From positions 1 through 13,504 of the forward strand of contig JAEDJV010000063.1 in NCBI GenBank assembly GCA_016296165.1: a DNA stretch of 13,504 nt, read 5' to 3'. Position numbers and translations under genes: made by a program. Positions 1-8,148 of the stretch are shown piece after piece. Origin of the DNA: Oscillospiraceae bacterium. GTDB lineage: Bacteria; Bacillota; Clostridia; Oscillospirales; Ruminococcaceae. Position 1 is the first letter of the stretch, and each line of letters begins with the position of its first letter. The notes under the pieces are model-generated. The model was not told the origin of the DNA and ran no database searches. It saw nothing but the letters and a program-made list of their open reading frames with translations.

Positions 1-704
1 TTTTTCACCAGCTGCCATAAGAGTGCCATTTTTCTGATTCCCTCAGCAACGAGTGTAAACTCCTGACGGGTATTACCTTTTTTCAGATAAAATTCATCCC
101 TGTTCGCATCATACTCAACTTTACCATTTATTATAGATTCTATTTTACTTAGTCTTTTCTTTCGTTCTGCAGAATCTCTTCCCTTTGATATATCAACCTT
201 AGCCGAATTAATAACGTCTATATAAGTATCATCAAATCTTACATTATCTTTATCAACTGCAGCTACCAGATTATAACTGTTTGAAAGGATTTCTTTAGCA
301 GGAATATAAATGCTGCTGATATCCTTAAAATCTTTTTCCCAGTTTTCTTCACCCTTCATAACGGCTTCAAATCTTTTGGTTTTATTACTGAATTCAATTG
401 TCAGGATTCTGTTCATATCTGATTTGCCTGAATGGGCTGTAATACTAACTGAAGCTCCATGATTTCCATTCTTTTTTGTTACAAGTCTTGATAGCTTATA
501 GTCATCAGGAAGCATTGTGTTTACTATTTTCTGCGGAAAAGTAATTTTCTGATTTGCAGACTGACAAGCAGAATATAAAAGCTTCATAATATGAGTCTTA
601 CCTGTTCCGTTTTCTCCGACAAGTATATTTATTCCCGGATTAAAGTCAAAAACTGTATCTTCGAATACAGTAAAATTATTAAGTTTAATTTTTTTGATTA
701 TCAA
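1..704 (-). CDS. AAA-family ATPase, N-terminal part (runs off the left edge)
   Basis: About 234 codons are visible and the C-terminus lies outside the window. The start is TTG at 704-702, placed 5 nt after a good Shine-Dalgarno (AGGTGGAG on the minus strand, about 711-718). The protein opens with a short beta-strand segment (IKKIKLNNFTVFED) and then a Walker A motif GENGTGKT at residues 30-37, the usual N-terminus of the OLD/AAA15-AAA21 type of SMC-like ATPases. Around residues 125-140 is SSIYIPAKEILSNSYN, and near the cut is LVAEGIRKMALLWQLV, a stretch that in this family lies just before the signature and Walker B region. Walker B and any fused nuclease domain would be off-window and cannot be judged. 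It reads in the same direction as the restriction operon and follows hsdR after 198 nt, so it could be a defence-island partner. Family assignment is confident; function is not. Confidence 0.85.
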   Translation of the reverse strand, partial: MIIKKIKLNNFTVFEDTVFDFNPGINILVGENGTGKTHIMKLLYSACQSANQKITFPQKIVNTMLPDDYKLSRLVTKKNGNHGASVSITAHSGKSDMNRILTIEFSNKTKRFEAVMKGEENWEKDFKDISSIYIPAKEILSNSYNLVAAVDKDNVRFDDTYIDVINSAKVDISKGRDSAERKKRLSKIESIINGKVEYDANRDEFYLKKGNTRQEFTLVAEGIRKMALLWQLVK

Positions 705-850
705 TTATACTCCACCTTTCATAAACCGTATTAATCAGCATTATATATTATACCCCATTATATTCCAGATATTAAATTCCTGCTTTATCTTCTCAAGTAC
801 ATTCCTGAAAATCCCGTACTCTGCTCCTCCCCATGTTTTTCAATGTTATA

Positions 851-879
851 AGTATATCATTTCATAAGGGATTTAGCAA
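851..879 (-). promoter_or_regulatory. Candidate promoter for the AAA ATPase gene
   Basis: On the minus strand TTGCTA (879-874) is followed after exactly 17 nt by TATACT (856-851). Transcription would begin near 844 and leave a leader of about 140 nt before the TTG start at 704. No intrinsic terminator is visible in the 198 nt between hsdR and this gene, so read-through from the restriction operon is also possible. The rest of the gap shows nothing else convincing. Confidence 0.45.
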
Positions 880-902
880 TACTGTACAGTTCACTATCTA
901 CA

Positions 903-3899
903 CTATATCTGTGATTTCAATCTCTCATAAACAACGCTGCCAAGGGAATCCATAACATACTTCATCATTTCCGGGTCGGAAAAAAGTTTTACAAAGAAAT
1001 CTTCGTTCTGTTCATAACGTGCTGCTGCCATAGCAGGAAAATCTTTTTTAAACAGGAGCATAAATGTCTTGAAGTCATTGCTCTTTGCATAGCCTTTCCA
1101 TTTATCCTGTGCAGCATAGTCGTTTTCAATCTGAAGAAGTACCTTATCCATCTCGGTAAATGTGGTTCCGTATTTTTCATTTATCTTACCGATAATTACT
1201 GTAAGCGGATTTTTCTTTTTTTCACGTCTTCCGGCTTCACCTGTAATTGGGGTAAAGCCTTCTTCAGTTGGTTCAAGTTTTATGCTGCCTTCAAAATCTT
1301 TTTCAAGTTTATAGTATTCAAGCAGCACCTTATCATCAATATAAACTTTCTCGGAACTGCCCTTTGGCAACATCATACTTAAAAATTTTGCATATATACT
1401 GAATCTGTGAAGATCCTTGTCAAACAAACGGCATACCTGAGTGATATAGGAATAGATACGGTTAAATCTTGCAAGTGTAGATTTTGAAAGATCCTGTTTT
1501 TCAACTTCGAGTGCATTGAATCTGTCAATGGCAGGCTGAATTGCTGCTTTAAGTTTACCCAGATCAGCATACTCCTGACTTTTGTTTGAATACCATAAAT
1601 CAGCAAAATGATTTACTTCGCTCTGCTGATATACTCTGTAACTGTCAAGTGTATTTTTAAGATCATAAACAACATTCGGGTCTGTTTCCTTTTCCAGAAC
1701 AGTTTCCTCAAAATAAGGCTCAAACGCTTTCTTTATATCATCTGCACTGTTTACAAAGTCAAGGACAAATGTGTCCTGCTTTCCTCTGCAGGTTCGGTTA
1801 AGCCGTGAAAGTGTCTGCACTGCCTTTACACCGGAAAGTTTCTTGTCAACAAACATTGTGTGTAAAAGAGGTTCATCAAAACCCGTCTGATACTTCTCAG
1901 CAACTATAAGCATTCCAAAGTCATCTTTATGAAATTCTTCAGGTAAAGCATTTTCCTTTATGGTTTCTCCGTTCTTTGTCCTGTTGATTTTCTCTTCCGT
2001 ATATGTTTCTCCGCCGTCTTCAATATCACCTGAAAAAGCTACAAGAACATCGAGGTCGGTATATCCCTTTTCAGCAATCTGCTTTTTAAATTCCAGTACA
2101 TAACGTACAGCATGGAGTCTTGACGGTGTTACAATCATAGCCTTTGCTTTTCCGCCAATCTTATGTCTTGTTATATTACGGAAATGCTCGAGCATTATTG
2201 TTGTTTTCTGAGAAATATTGTGCGGGTGCAGAGTTTCGTAATTTCGTATTGCCTTTACTCCGGCAGCTGTATCAAGTTCAGGATTATCAGGTATTGTTTT
2301 GATAATCTTGTAATACATTTTATAAGTCATATAGTTCTGCAGAACATTGAGGATAAAATGCTCATCAATAGCCTGACGCATTGAATAAATGTGGAAAGGG
2401 TGATATTTTCCGTTTTCATCACGTGTTCCGAACATCTGAAGGGTTTTGTCTTTTGGAGTTGCAGTAAATGCAAAGAATGACAGATTCTCATGATTTCCGT
2501 GTGCAGCAAGTTCATCAAGGAGCCTGTCCTCATTATCTTTTCTGCTGTTTTCGTCTTCGTATTCATACTCTGCGTACTCTTCCAGAGCTTTTTCAGTATC
2601 AGCCAAAGCACGTTTCAGCTTTTTTGCGGCATCACCTGTCTGGGAAGAATGTGCTTCATCAACAATAACTGCAAAACGTTTTTTTCCTGCATTTACTTCC
2701 TGATAAATAACAGGAAACTTCTGCAGTGTAGTAATAATGATTCCTGTTCCGGATTCAATAGCTTCCTTAAGCTGTTTTGCATTTTTATCTATCTTCTGCA
2801 CAACGCCTTCAACATGGTCAAACTGATAAACCGTATTCTGCAGCTGACTGTCAAGGACACGTCTGTCTGTAACAATAATAACAGACTGAAAAATCTTTTC
2901 GTTCTTATTGTCGTGAAGTCCTGAAAGACGGTGTGCAAGCCATGCTATTGAATTTGATTTACCGGAACCGGCACTGTGCTGAATGAGGTAGTTTCTGCCC
3001 GAACCATTTTCCTTAACGTCGGCAAGAAGTTTTGTTACCACATCGAGCTGGTGATAACGAGGGAAAATCATTCTCTCGGATTTAACATTACCCTTGTCAT
3101 CGTACTCAACCTGCAGGTGCAGATATTTATGCAGGATTTCAAGCAGGCGGTCTTTGCACAGTACCTGCTCCCACAGATATGCTGTATCATAGCCATCGGG
3201 ATTAACAGGATTCCCCTTACCGCCTACATTTCCGGCACCGTTTGAACCCTGATTGAACGGCAGGAAGTATGTATCTGAACCCTCTAATTTTGTTGTCATG
3301 TACACATTTGAAAGGTCTACTGCGAAATGAACAAGCACTCTGTTTTTGAATTCAAACAGGGCATCTTTAGTGGCTCTGTCGAATTTATACTGATTGATTG
3401 CATTATCTGTATTCTGACCTGTAAACTGGCATTTCAGCTCCATTGAGACAACGGGGATACCATTGATGAACAGCACAATATCAATGCTGTTTTCATTGTA
3501 AAGGGAATAATGCAGCTGTCTTGTGCAGTAGAGAATATTTGCGTTGTACTGCGCCATAGTAGTGGGATTAATACTTGTTTCAGGTTTCCAGAACACCGCA
3601 CGGAATTTAATGCCCCTGTCGGTGAACCCCTGTCTGAACACTTTCAGCAGCCCCATCATTTTCACTTCACGGCAGAAACGGTCAACGATTTGCTTTTCGC
3701 TGTCTGCACCGTAAATTTTCTCAAAACGCTCCCATGATTTCGGCTGGCTTGATTTGATGAATGAAACAAAGGTATTCACATCAAGGGCGAGTTTGCGGTC
3801 GAATTTTTTCGGATCACCTTTTATGTAGCCGCCTTTTGTTATCAGATATTCTTCTATATCTTCCTCAAAGCGTTTTTCTTTGTAGTCGAAGTCAGACAT
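903..3899 (-). CDS. hsdR: Type I restriction enzyme R subunit (endonuclease/translocase)
   Basis: This 998-aa protein has the full length of an HsdR subunit, the ATP-dependent motor and nuclease that cuts unmethylated DNA after translocation. The N-terminal nuclease core is visible as D140 followed by E154-L-K156 (SIDIVLF...MELK), the PD-(D/E)xK pattern. Helicase motifs follow in order: Walker A HSAGSGKS (308-315), motif Ia IIVTDRR (341-347), DEAH (414-417), FTATP (478-482), QTGFDEP (671-677), and the motif VI region QTLSRLNRTCRG (695-706). The remaining 290 residues form the helical C-terminal region that contacts the methylase core. All catalytic residues I can check are present, so it appears functional. 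The ATG is 2 nt after the hsdS stop, with a GAGGGG site inside the end of hsdS, indicating translational coupling. Confidence 0.97.
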   Translation of the reverse strand: MSDFDYKEKRFEEDIEEYLITKGGYIKGDPKKFDRKLALDVNTFVSFIKSSQPKSWERFEKIYGADSEKQIVDRFCREVKMMGLLKVFRQGFTDRGIKFRAVFWKPETSINPTTMAQYNANILYCTRQLHYSLYNENSIDIVLFINGIPVVSMELKCQFTGQNTDNAINQYKFDRATKDALFEFKNRVLVHFAVDLSNVYMTTKLEGSDTYFLPFNQGSNGAGNVGGKGNPVNPDGYDTAYLWEQVLCKDRLLEILHKYLHLQVEYDDKGNVKSERMIFPRYHQLDVVTKLLADVKENGSGRNYLIQHSAGSGKSNSIAWLAHRLSGLHDNKNEKIFQSVIIVTDRRVLDSQLQNTVYQFDHVEGVVQKIDKNAKQLKEAIESGTGIIITTLQKFPVIYQEVNAGKKRFAVIVDEAHSSQTGDAAKKLKRALADTEKALEEYAEYEYEDENSRKDNEDRLLDELAAHGNHENLSFFAFTATPKDKTLQMFGTRDENGKYHPFHIYSMRQAIDEHFILNVLQNYMTYKMYYKIIKTIPDNPELDTAAGVKAIRNYETLHPHNISQKTTIMLEHFRNITRHKIGGKAKAMIVTPSRLHAVRYVLEFKKQIAEKGYTDLDVLVAFSGDIEDGGETYTEEKINRTKNGETIKENALPEEFHKDDFGMLIVAEKYQTGFDEPLLHTMFVDKKLSGVKAVQTLSRLNRTCRGKQDTFVLDFVNSADDIKKAFEPYFEETVLEKETDPNVVYDLKNTLDSYRVYQQSEVNHFADLWYSNKSQEYADLGKLKAAIQPAIDRFNALEVEKQDLSKSTLARFNRIYSYITQVCRLFDKDLHRFSIYAKFLSMMLPKGSSEKVYIDDKVLLEYYKLEKDFEGSIKLEPTEEGFTPITGEAGRREKKKNPLTVIIGKINEKYGTTFTEMDKVLLQIENDYAAQDKWKGYAKSNDFKTFMLLFKKDFPAMAAARYEQNEDFFVKLFSDPEMMKYVMDSLGSVVYERLKSQI

Positions 3900-3901
3900 A
3901 A

Positions 3902-5161
3902 TTACACCCCTCTTTTCCCCGTCACAACCTCATAAATGAGGGATTTTTTATATTCTTTCAGTTTTTCGATTATTGCCTGTTTCTGCTCGATTGATTTGTC
4001 TATTGCGGAGCATTTTTTATCGAGGTAGTTGGCGATTTGGTGTTGTTCGGATTTAGGCGGTATAAGAACAGGCATACTTTTTAGTAAATTCTGACCTAAA
4101 CTTGCACGAGTAACTAAGTTCATTTCTTTTACAAGATAATATCTATGATGATTGCTCCTAAAATAATATTTAGCAAAAGAAGTCTGTAAATCATGAGTAA
4201 ATGGGCGAACTCTGATAACAAAACCAGCAAAAGTAGCATTTTCAATTGTTTTTTCACATACACACGAAAAACCAACCTCTTCAATAGTTTCAGATGTACG
4301 AGTAAAGAAAATATCACCTGTTTTCACAGAATACTGTCTTCTTTCTTCTTCTGAAGTTTCGACAAGACCGTTTACCTTTTCAGGCAATGTGAAATTTCTA
4401 TAAATATCACCATAAGATACAAATGGATATCCATGACCAAAGAAGTCTCCACCTTTACTTAATCCGTTTTGTGGAGTTCCAATATTTCTTAATCGACAAA
4501 CTTTCCAATGTTCTGGTATCATACCAATAAATTCATGCCTACTATCTTTCATCTTAACATCAGGATTAAGTCCTTTTGTAACTGCCTCTGTAATAACTGA
4601 CAACTTATATTCCTTCAGCTTTTCAATTACTTTTTTCTGCTTTTCAATTATGCTGTCGATTTTGGTGCATTTGGTGTCGAGGTAGGTGGAGATTTTTTGT
4701 TGTTCGGCAAGTGAGGGGATAGCAACTGCAATATTATTCATATTACTTTGTGTTAATTTGCACAGTATACTACCATTAATATAAGTTTTATAATCAACAT
4801 TATTTAACCAATATACCAAAAAAGCACTATCAACGTTTTTACTATCAGGCTTTAACACATGTATATGGTTATTCACCCATACCTTTTCATTTACTAAAAA
4901 AGAAACTGGTCTTGTATAATCAAAGAAAGGTGCACCATCTTCTCCTAATAATATTACTTCTTCATCAAATAAATACTCATCAATATAATCAACAATACTT
5001 CCAGCTCCCCAATAAGGGTATATTCCTGATTTTCTTGATGAAGCATCTATTGGTTTTCTCTTTCCGTCAAGACACTTGGTAAAATATTTCACCTTTGATA
5101 CCTTCCAATCAGCTGGTATCTCCCCAATCCACTCAATCCCACTATCCTTCATCTCACGCAT
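3902..5161 (-). CDS. hsdS: Type I restriction-modification specificity subunit S
   Basis: HsdS selects the bipartite DNA target for the HsdM/HsdR complex. The 419-aa protein shows the classic two-half layout: an opening block MKDSGIEWIGEIPADWKV (from residue 4), target-recognition domain 1 (about 25-150), a central conserved helix with SLAEQQKISTYLDTKC and IIEKLKEYK-type repeats (150-195), a second opening block KMKDSRHEFIGMIPEHWKV (213-231), recognition domain 2 (about 232-365), and a C-terminal copy of the helix (about 370-419). I chose the ATG at 5161, which overlaps the RhuM stop by 8 nt (ATGCGTGA) and sits 7 nt after a GGGGGG Shine-Dalgarno. An in-frame TTG at 5185 would add 8 residues but has no obvious site. 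Both halves are intact. No second hsdS or invertase gene is nearby, so phase switching by inversion is not supported here. Confidence 0.95.
   Translation of the reverse strand: MREMKDSGIEWIGEIPADWKVSKVKYFTKCLDGKRKPIDASSRKSGIYPYWGAGSIVDYIDEYLFDEEVILLGEDGAPFFDYTRPVSFLVNEKVWVNNHIHVLKPDSKNVDSAFLVYWLNNVDYKTYINGSILCKLTQSNMNNIAVAIPSLAEQQKISTYLDTKCTKIDSIIEKQKKVIEKLKEYKLSVITEAVTKGLNPDVKMKDSRHEFIGMIPEHWKVCRLRNIGTPQNGLSKGGDFFGHGYPFVSYGDIYRNFTLPEKVNGLVETSEEERRQYSVKTGDIFFTRTSETIEEVGFSCVCEKTIENATFAGFVIRVRPFTHDLQTSFAKYYFRSNHHRYYLVKEMNLVTRASLGQNLLKSMPVLIPPKSEQHQIANYLDKKCSAIDKSIEQKQAIIEKLKEYKKSLIYEVVTGKRGV
3951..4050. repeat. Conserved-helix repeat of hsdS, distal copy
   Basis: This 100-nt segment encodes the C-terminal conserved helix of HsdS. 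It aligns without gaps to 4608-4707, with 72 of 100 positions identical by hand count; the last ten positions are all identical. Such direct repeats frame the recognition domains and are the usual sites for domain exchange in hsdS genes. Confidence 0.8.
4608..4707. repeat. Conserved-helix repeat of hsdS, central copy
   Basis: This is the partner of 3951-4050 in the same orientation, encoding the central helical spacer between the two recognition domains. The distance between equivalent bases is 657 nt, so recombination between the copies would remove one recognition domain and keep the frame (657 is 219 codons). Confidence 0.8.
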
Positions 5162-6191
5162 TATCCATCCCCCCATTTTGACCAAGCATCTTCAAAACTT
5201 CCTTATCGAAATCAGATGTAATTTTCTGCGTTTTATTGAAAACATCATATTCCGCCTCAGCCTTTTCCTTTGCCTGTTTTGCGGAAATCCTGCCGTTATC
5301 CTTTAACACATCATAACGCCGAAAATTCAAAAACTCGTTGACACTTGTTTCAAATTCTTCCATTGTAAAAGTATTTTCACGCTCTATCAGATCTTCAATA
5401 TAGTCGAAATACCCCGAAACAGCCCTTTCAAGCTGTCTTATCTGCTTTTCATCAAGATAGTTTTTAGCTATTGTTACATCTGATTTTAAAATTCGTCCGT
5501 CCGGAGAGTTTTTCCATGTGGTAAGTCCCATATGTTCTTTACGGCTGTCAGCAGAATTATATACAATCTCAGCAGCAGTGTGACCTGTTATTGCATAGTG
5601 AAATTTATTCTGAACTGTAGCATAAAACCGTTTTGTCACTTCTGAATTTCTGTCATAGTCAATACTGCATTCAGCAAAAATATCCGTAATCTGCTGCCAT
5701 ATTCTTCGTTCACTGGAACGAATAGAACGTACCCTTTCAAGCAATTCATGGAAATAATCCTTACCGAAAACAGCCTCACCCTGTTTCAGACGCTCGTCAT
5801 CAAGTGCAAATCCTTTTATCATATATTCTTTCAGAACACCCGTTGCCCAGATGCGAAACTTTGTAGCCTGACGGGAATTAACGCGATAACCTACGGAAAT
5901 GATGGCGTCGAGGTTGTAGAAATTTACTGCCTTTGTCTGCGTTTTTCCCTCCATAGCACCGTGTGGAGTGGTTATTTCCATTTTGGAAACAACCACTTCT
6001 TCATTAAGTTCGCCCTCCAAAAAAATATTTTTCAAATGCTTGCTGATTGCAGGAGTATTTACAGAGAACAAATCCGCCATAGCTTTCTGCGTAACCCATA
6101 TACTGTCATTCTGTATCACTGCATTTACAGAAACATCTGATTCATCAGAATGGTACAGCACAAAATGCATTTGTTTATTCATATCATTCAT
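5154..6191 (-). CDS. RhuM-family protein embedded in the restriction operon
   Basis: This 345-aa protein matches the RhuM (COG3943) pattern: an N-terminal segment NDSIWVTQKAMADLFSVNTPAISKHLKNIF that reads like a helix-turn-helix, then KTQTKAVNFYNLDAIISVGYRVNS and TKFRIWATGVLKEYMIKGFALDDERL, which are the family's hallmark blocks. The C-terminal part includes HTAAEIVYNSADSRKEHMGLTTWK and an alpha-helical, charged tail. The biochemical role of the family is not established. The name comes from a Salmonella pathogenicity-island gene, but members commonly sit in type I restriction operons. The start is ATG at 6191, 9 nt after a GGAGG site (6205-6201) lying inside the end of hsdM; it overlaps the hsdM stop by 8 nt (ATGAATGA). 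The alternative ATG at 6182 is badly spaced. A role as regulator or accessory of the methylase is inference. Confidence 0.9.
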   Translation of the reverse strand: MNDMNKQMHFVLYHSDESDVSVNAVIQNDSIWVTQKAMADLFSVNTPAISKHLKNIFLEGELNEEVVVSKMEITTPHGAMEGKTQTKAVNFYNLDAIISVGYRVNSRQATKFRIWATGVLKEYMIKGFALDDERLKQGEAVFGKDYFHELLERVRSIRSSERRIWQQITDIFAECSIDYDRNSEVTKRFYATVQNKFHYAITGHTAAEIVYNSADSRKEHMGLTTWKNSPDGRILKSDVTIAKNYLDEKQIRQLERAVSGYFDYIEDLIERENTFTMEEFETSVNEFLNFRRYDVLKDNGRISAKQAKEKAEAEYDVFNKTQKITSDFDKEVLKMLGQNGGMDNA

Positions 6192-7920
6192 GGTCAAACA
6201 CCTCCGCCAGACTTCCGTTAAGCTCCTTTTCAAGTTCTAAAATCTCCGTCATTATCTCTGCCGACGGCTTTGGTGCTTCGTACTTGTAGAAATATCTTGT
6301 GAACGGTATCTCATATCCAACTACTGACTTCTTTTCATCTATCCACGCATCAGGTGCAAACGGTAACACTTCACGCCTGAAATACTCGTCTATATCTTCC
6401 TTCAACGGTACGCTTTCTGTATCACGCAAAGAGGAATCAGGCTGTTTTTTGCCTTTTTTAAGTACAGGTTCACCGTTTTCATCAAGTAACGGTCTTTCAA
6501 CAGTAATCTTTGTATATCCAAAATCCTCATTGTCAAAAATCTTACTGATTTCCGTTTCTCTGAAATCACCGTAAAGACGTGTAATTTCTTCAATAGCACT
6601 TTCAGGAATATCATTTCGCTTGTTGCCGAGAGCCTTTCTGCGTTTCTCAAAAAGTCCGTTTGCATTAATAAGCTGAACCCTGCCCTCCCGCTTTGTGCCT
6701 GCCTTTTTATTCGACAGCACCCATATATATGTGGCAATACCTGTATTATAGAATATATCGTTAGGCAACGCAATAATGGCCTCAAGCAGGTCATTTTCAA
6801 GAATGTATTTTCGGATATTGCTCGGGCCACTGCCGGCGTCACCAGTGAAAAGCGGTGAGCCATTGTGTATAATCGCAATACGGCTGCCGCCCTGTGCAGG
6901 CTCTTTCATTTTTGAAACTGCAGTCATAAGGAACAGCATTTGTCCGTCACTTGCCGCAGGAAGTCCAGCTCCGAAACGTCCTGCAAAACCACGCTTTGCC
7001 TCTGCCTCAACCTTTGTTTTTTCGTTCTTCCACTCACGTCCGAAAGGCGGATTTGAGATGATGTAGTCAAAGGTGTTGCCCTCAAACTGGTCATCGGAAA
7101 GGGTGTTGCCGTCCTTGATATAATCGGCATTATTGCCCTTGATAAGCATATCAGCCTTACATATTGCGAATGTCTGGTCGTTGATTTCCTGTCCGAATGC
7201 AAGCAGTTCTGTGGATTTGTTCAGTTCGTGCAAATATTCTTCCGCAACGGAGAGCATACCGCCGGTACCGCAGGCAGGGTCATAGATAGTTTTAGCAACG
7301 TTATTTCCCGAAAGAATGTCACTGTCATCATTAAAAAGAATATTTACCATAAGGCGTATAACTTCGCGCGGTGTGTAATGCTGTCCTGCGTCTTCGTTAT
7401 GAGCTTCTGAAAATCTGCGAATGATTTCTTCAAAGATATACCCCATTTCCAGATTGGAAATAACATCAGGGTGAAGATTCGCTTTAGGTGATGTGAATTC
7501 CTTTATAACTATGTAAAGAATACCCTTGTTCGCCATTGTAGTTATATGACCATCAAACTTGAATTTCTCAATAATATCCTGAACATTATCGGAAAAACCA
7601 TTAAGATAATCACGGAAGTTTTCCTCTATATTATCAGGATCATCAAGCAGTCTTTCAAAGGTAAACTTACTTGTGTTGTAAAATGCAAGCCCACCTGCAG
7701 CATTTCTCAGCAAAACATCTCTCACAGGAAGTGATTTTACCGATTCATACTTTTCCAGTACAGCATCCTTTGTATCTGATAAAATACAGTCAAAACGTCG
7801 TATAACTGTCAGCGGAAGTATTACTTCACCATATTCATGCGGCTTATAAACACCGGTTAATTTATCTGCAATCGCCCATATCAGAGCAGCTTTTTCATTT
7901 ACATTAGCACTCAGACTCAT
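6184..7920 (-). CDS. hsdM: Type I restriction-modification N6-adenine methyltransferase subunit M
   Basis: HsdM transfers methyl from S-adenosylmethionine to adenine N6 in the target chosen by HsdS. The 578-aa protein has an N-terminal HsdM_N helical domain (about 1-150), the SAM-binding motif DPACGTGG (214-221), preceded by GQHYTPREVIRLM, and the catalytic motif NPPFG (290-294), an order typical of gamma-class N6-adenine methylases. A C-terminal helical tail completes a normal-length subunit. The chosen start is ATG at 7920 (MSLSANVNEK), 9 nt after a strong GGAGG (7934-7930). The open frame extends 25 codons upstream to 7995 but that lies at or before the predicted transcription start and has no ribosome-binding site. 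It is the first gene of the operon and is followed by an 8-nt overlap with the RhuM-family gene. Confidence 0.97.
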   Translation of the reverse strand: MSLSANVNEKAALIWAIADKLTGVYKPHEYGEVILPLTVIRRFDCILSDTKDAVLEKYESVKSLPVRDVLLRNAAGGLAFYNTSKFTFERLLDDPDNIEENFRDYLNGFSDNVQDIIEKFKFDGHITTMANKGILYIVIKEFTSPKANLHPDVISNLEMGYIFEEIIRRFSEAHNEDAGQHYTPREVIRLMVNILFNDDSDILSGNNVAKTIYDPACGTGGMLSVAEEYLHELNKSTELLAFGQEINDQTFAICKADMLIKGNNADYIKDGNTLSDDQFEGNTFDYIISNPPFGREWKNEKTKVEAEAKRGFAGRFGAGLPAASDGQMLFLMTAVSKMKEPAQGGSRIAIIHNGSPLFTGDAGSGPSNIRKYILENDLLEAIIALPNDIFYNTGIATYIWVLSNKKAGTKREGRVQLINANGLFEKRRKALGNKRNDIPESAIEEITRLYGDFRETEISKIFDNEDFGYTKITVERPLLDENGEPVLKKGKKQPDSSLRDTESVPLKEDIDEYFRREVLPFAPDAWIDEKKSVVGYEIPFTRYFYKYEAPKPSAEIMTEILELEKELNGSLAEVFDHE

Positions 7921-7934
7921 TTTATTTTTCCTCC

Positions 7935-7972
7935 GTATCGGGTGTGATACAATACTGTTTTCGAACAATATT
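7935..7972 (-). promoter_or_regulatory. Two small stem-loops in the hsdM leader, abutting the ribosome-binding site
   Basis: In the minus-strand transcript a 9-bp stem with one G-U pair and a CGAA loop forms between 7972-7964 and 7959-7951. Immediately downstream GUAUC (7950-7946) can pair with GAUAC (7939-7935) across ACACCC, ending one base before the GGAGG. The pair could tune hsdM translation or be dyad operators. No known riboswitch is recognised. Confidence 0.35.
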
Positions 7973-8003
7973 CCCTTATTTATTTTTACTAACAATTAAG
8001 ATA

Positions 8004-8032
8004 ATTATAACATATTTACATCGTGATTTCCA
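8004..8032 (-). promoter_or_regulatory. Promoter of the hsdM-rhuM-hsdS-hsdR operon
   Basis: Minus-strand TGGAAA (8032-8027) is separated by 17 nt from a perfect TATAAT (8009-8004) with the extended element TG one base upstream. Transcription would start near 7997, giving a leader of about 77 nt. It is divergent from the promoter at 8087-8115, with about 55 nt between their -35 boxes. Confidence 0.65.
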
Positions 8033-8086
8033 TATTTTTATTATATTTTATACAGTAGGGAAAAGATATATTTCCATGCTTTACGG

Positions 8087-8115
8087 TTGATTTTTTCAGG
8101 GATATGGCTTATAAT
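8087..8115 (+). promoter_or_regulatory. Promoter of the small-protein/zeta-like kinase operon
   Basis: TTGATT (8087-8092) and a perfect TATAAT (8110-8115) are separated by 17 nt. Transcription would start near 8122, giving a leader of under 30 nt that includes the GGAGG at 8135-8139. Confidence 0.7.
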
Positions 8116-8148
8116 AGGGATATAACAGCCAAACGGAGGTAAAAAAAC

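Noticed and set aside
741..839. A 32-codon open stretch on the minus strand between hsdR and the AAA ATPase gene, reading like protein (WGGAEYGIFRNVLEK...).
   Set aside because: It has no start codon or ribosome-binding site and is short enough to occur by chance. It may be a gene remnant but nothing supports this.
3902..5161. Phase-variable hsdS switching by inversion.
   Set aside because: There is only one hsdS, the internal repeats are direct and not inverted, and no recombinase gene is in the window.
7921..7995. A 25-residue N-terminal extension of HsdM.
   Set aside because: The predicted transcript starts near 7997, no ribosome-binding site precedes it, and ATG 7920 has an ideal GGAGG.
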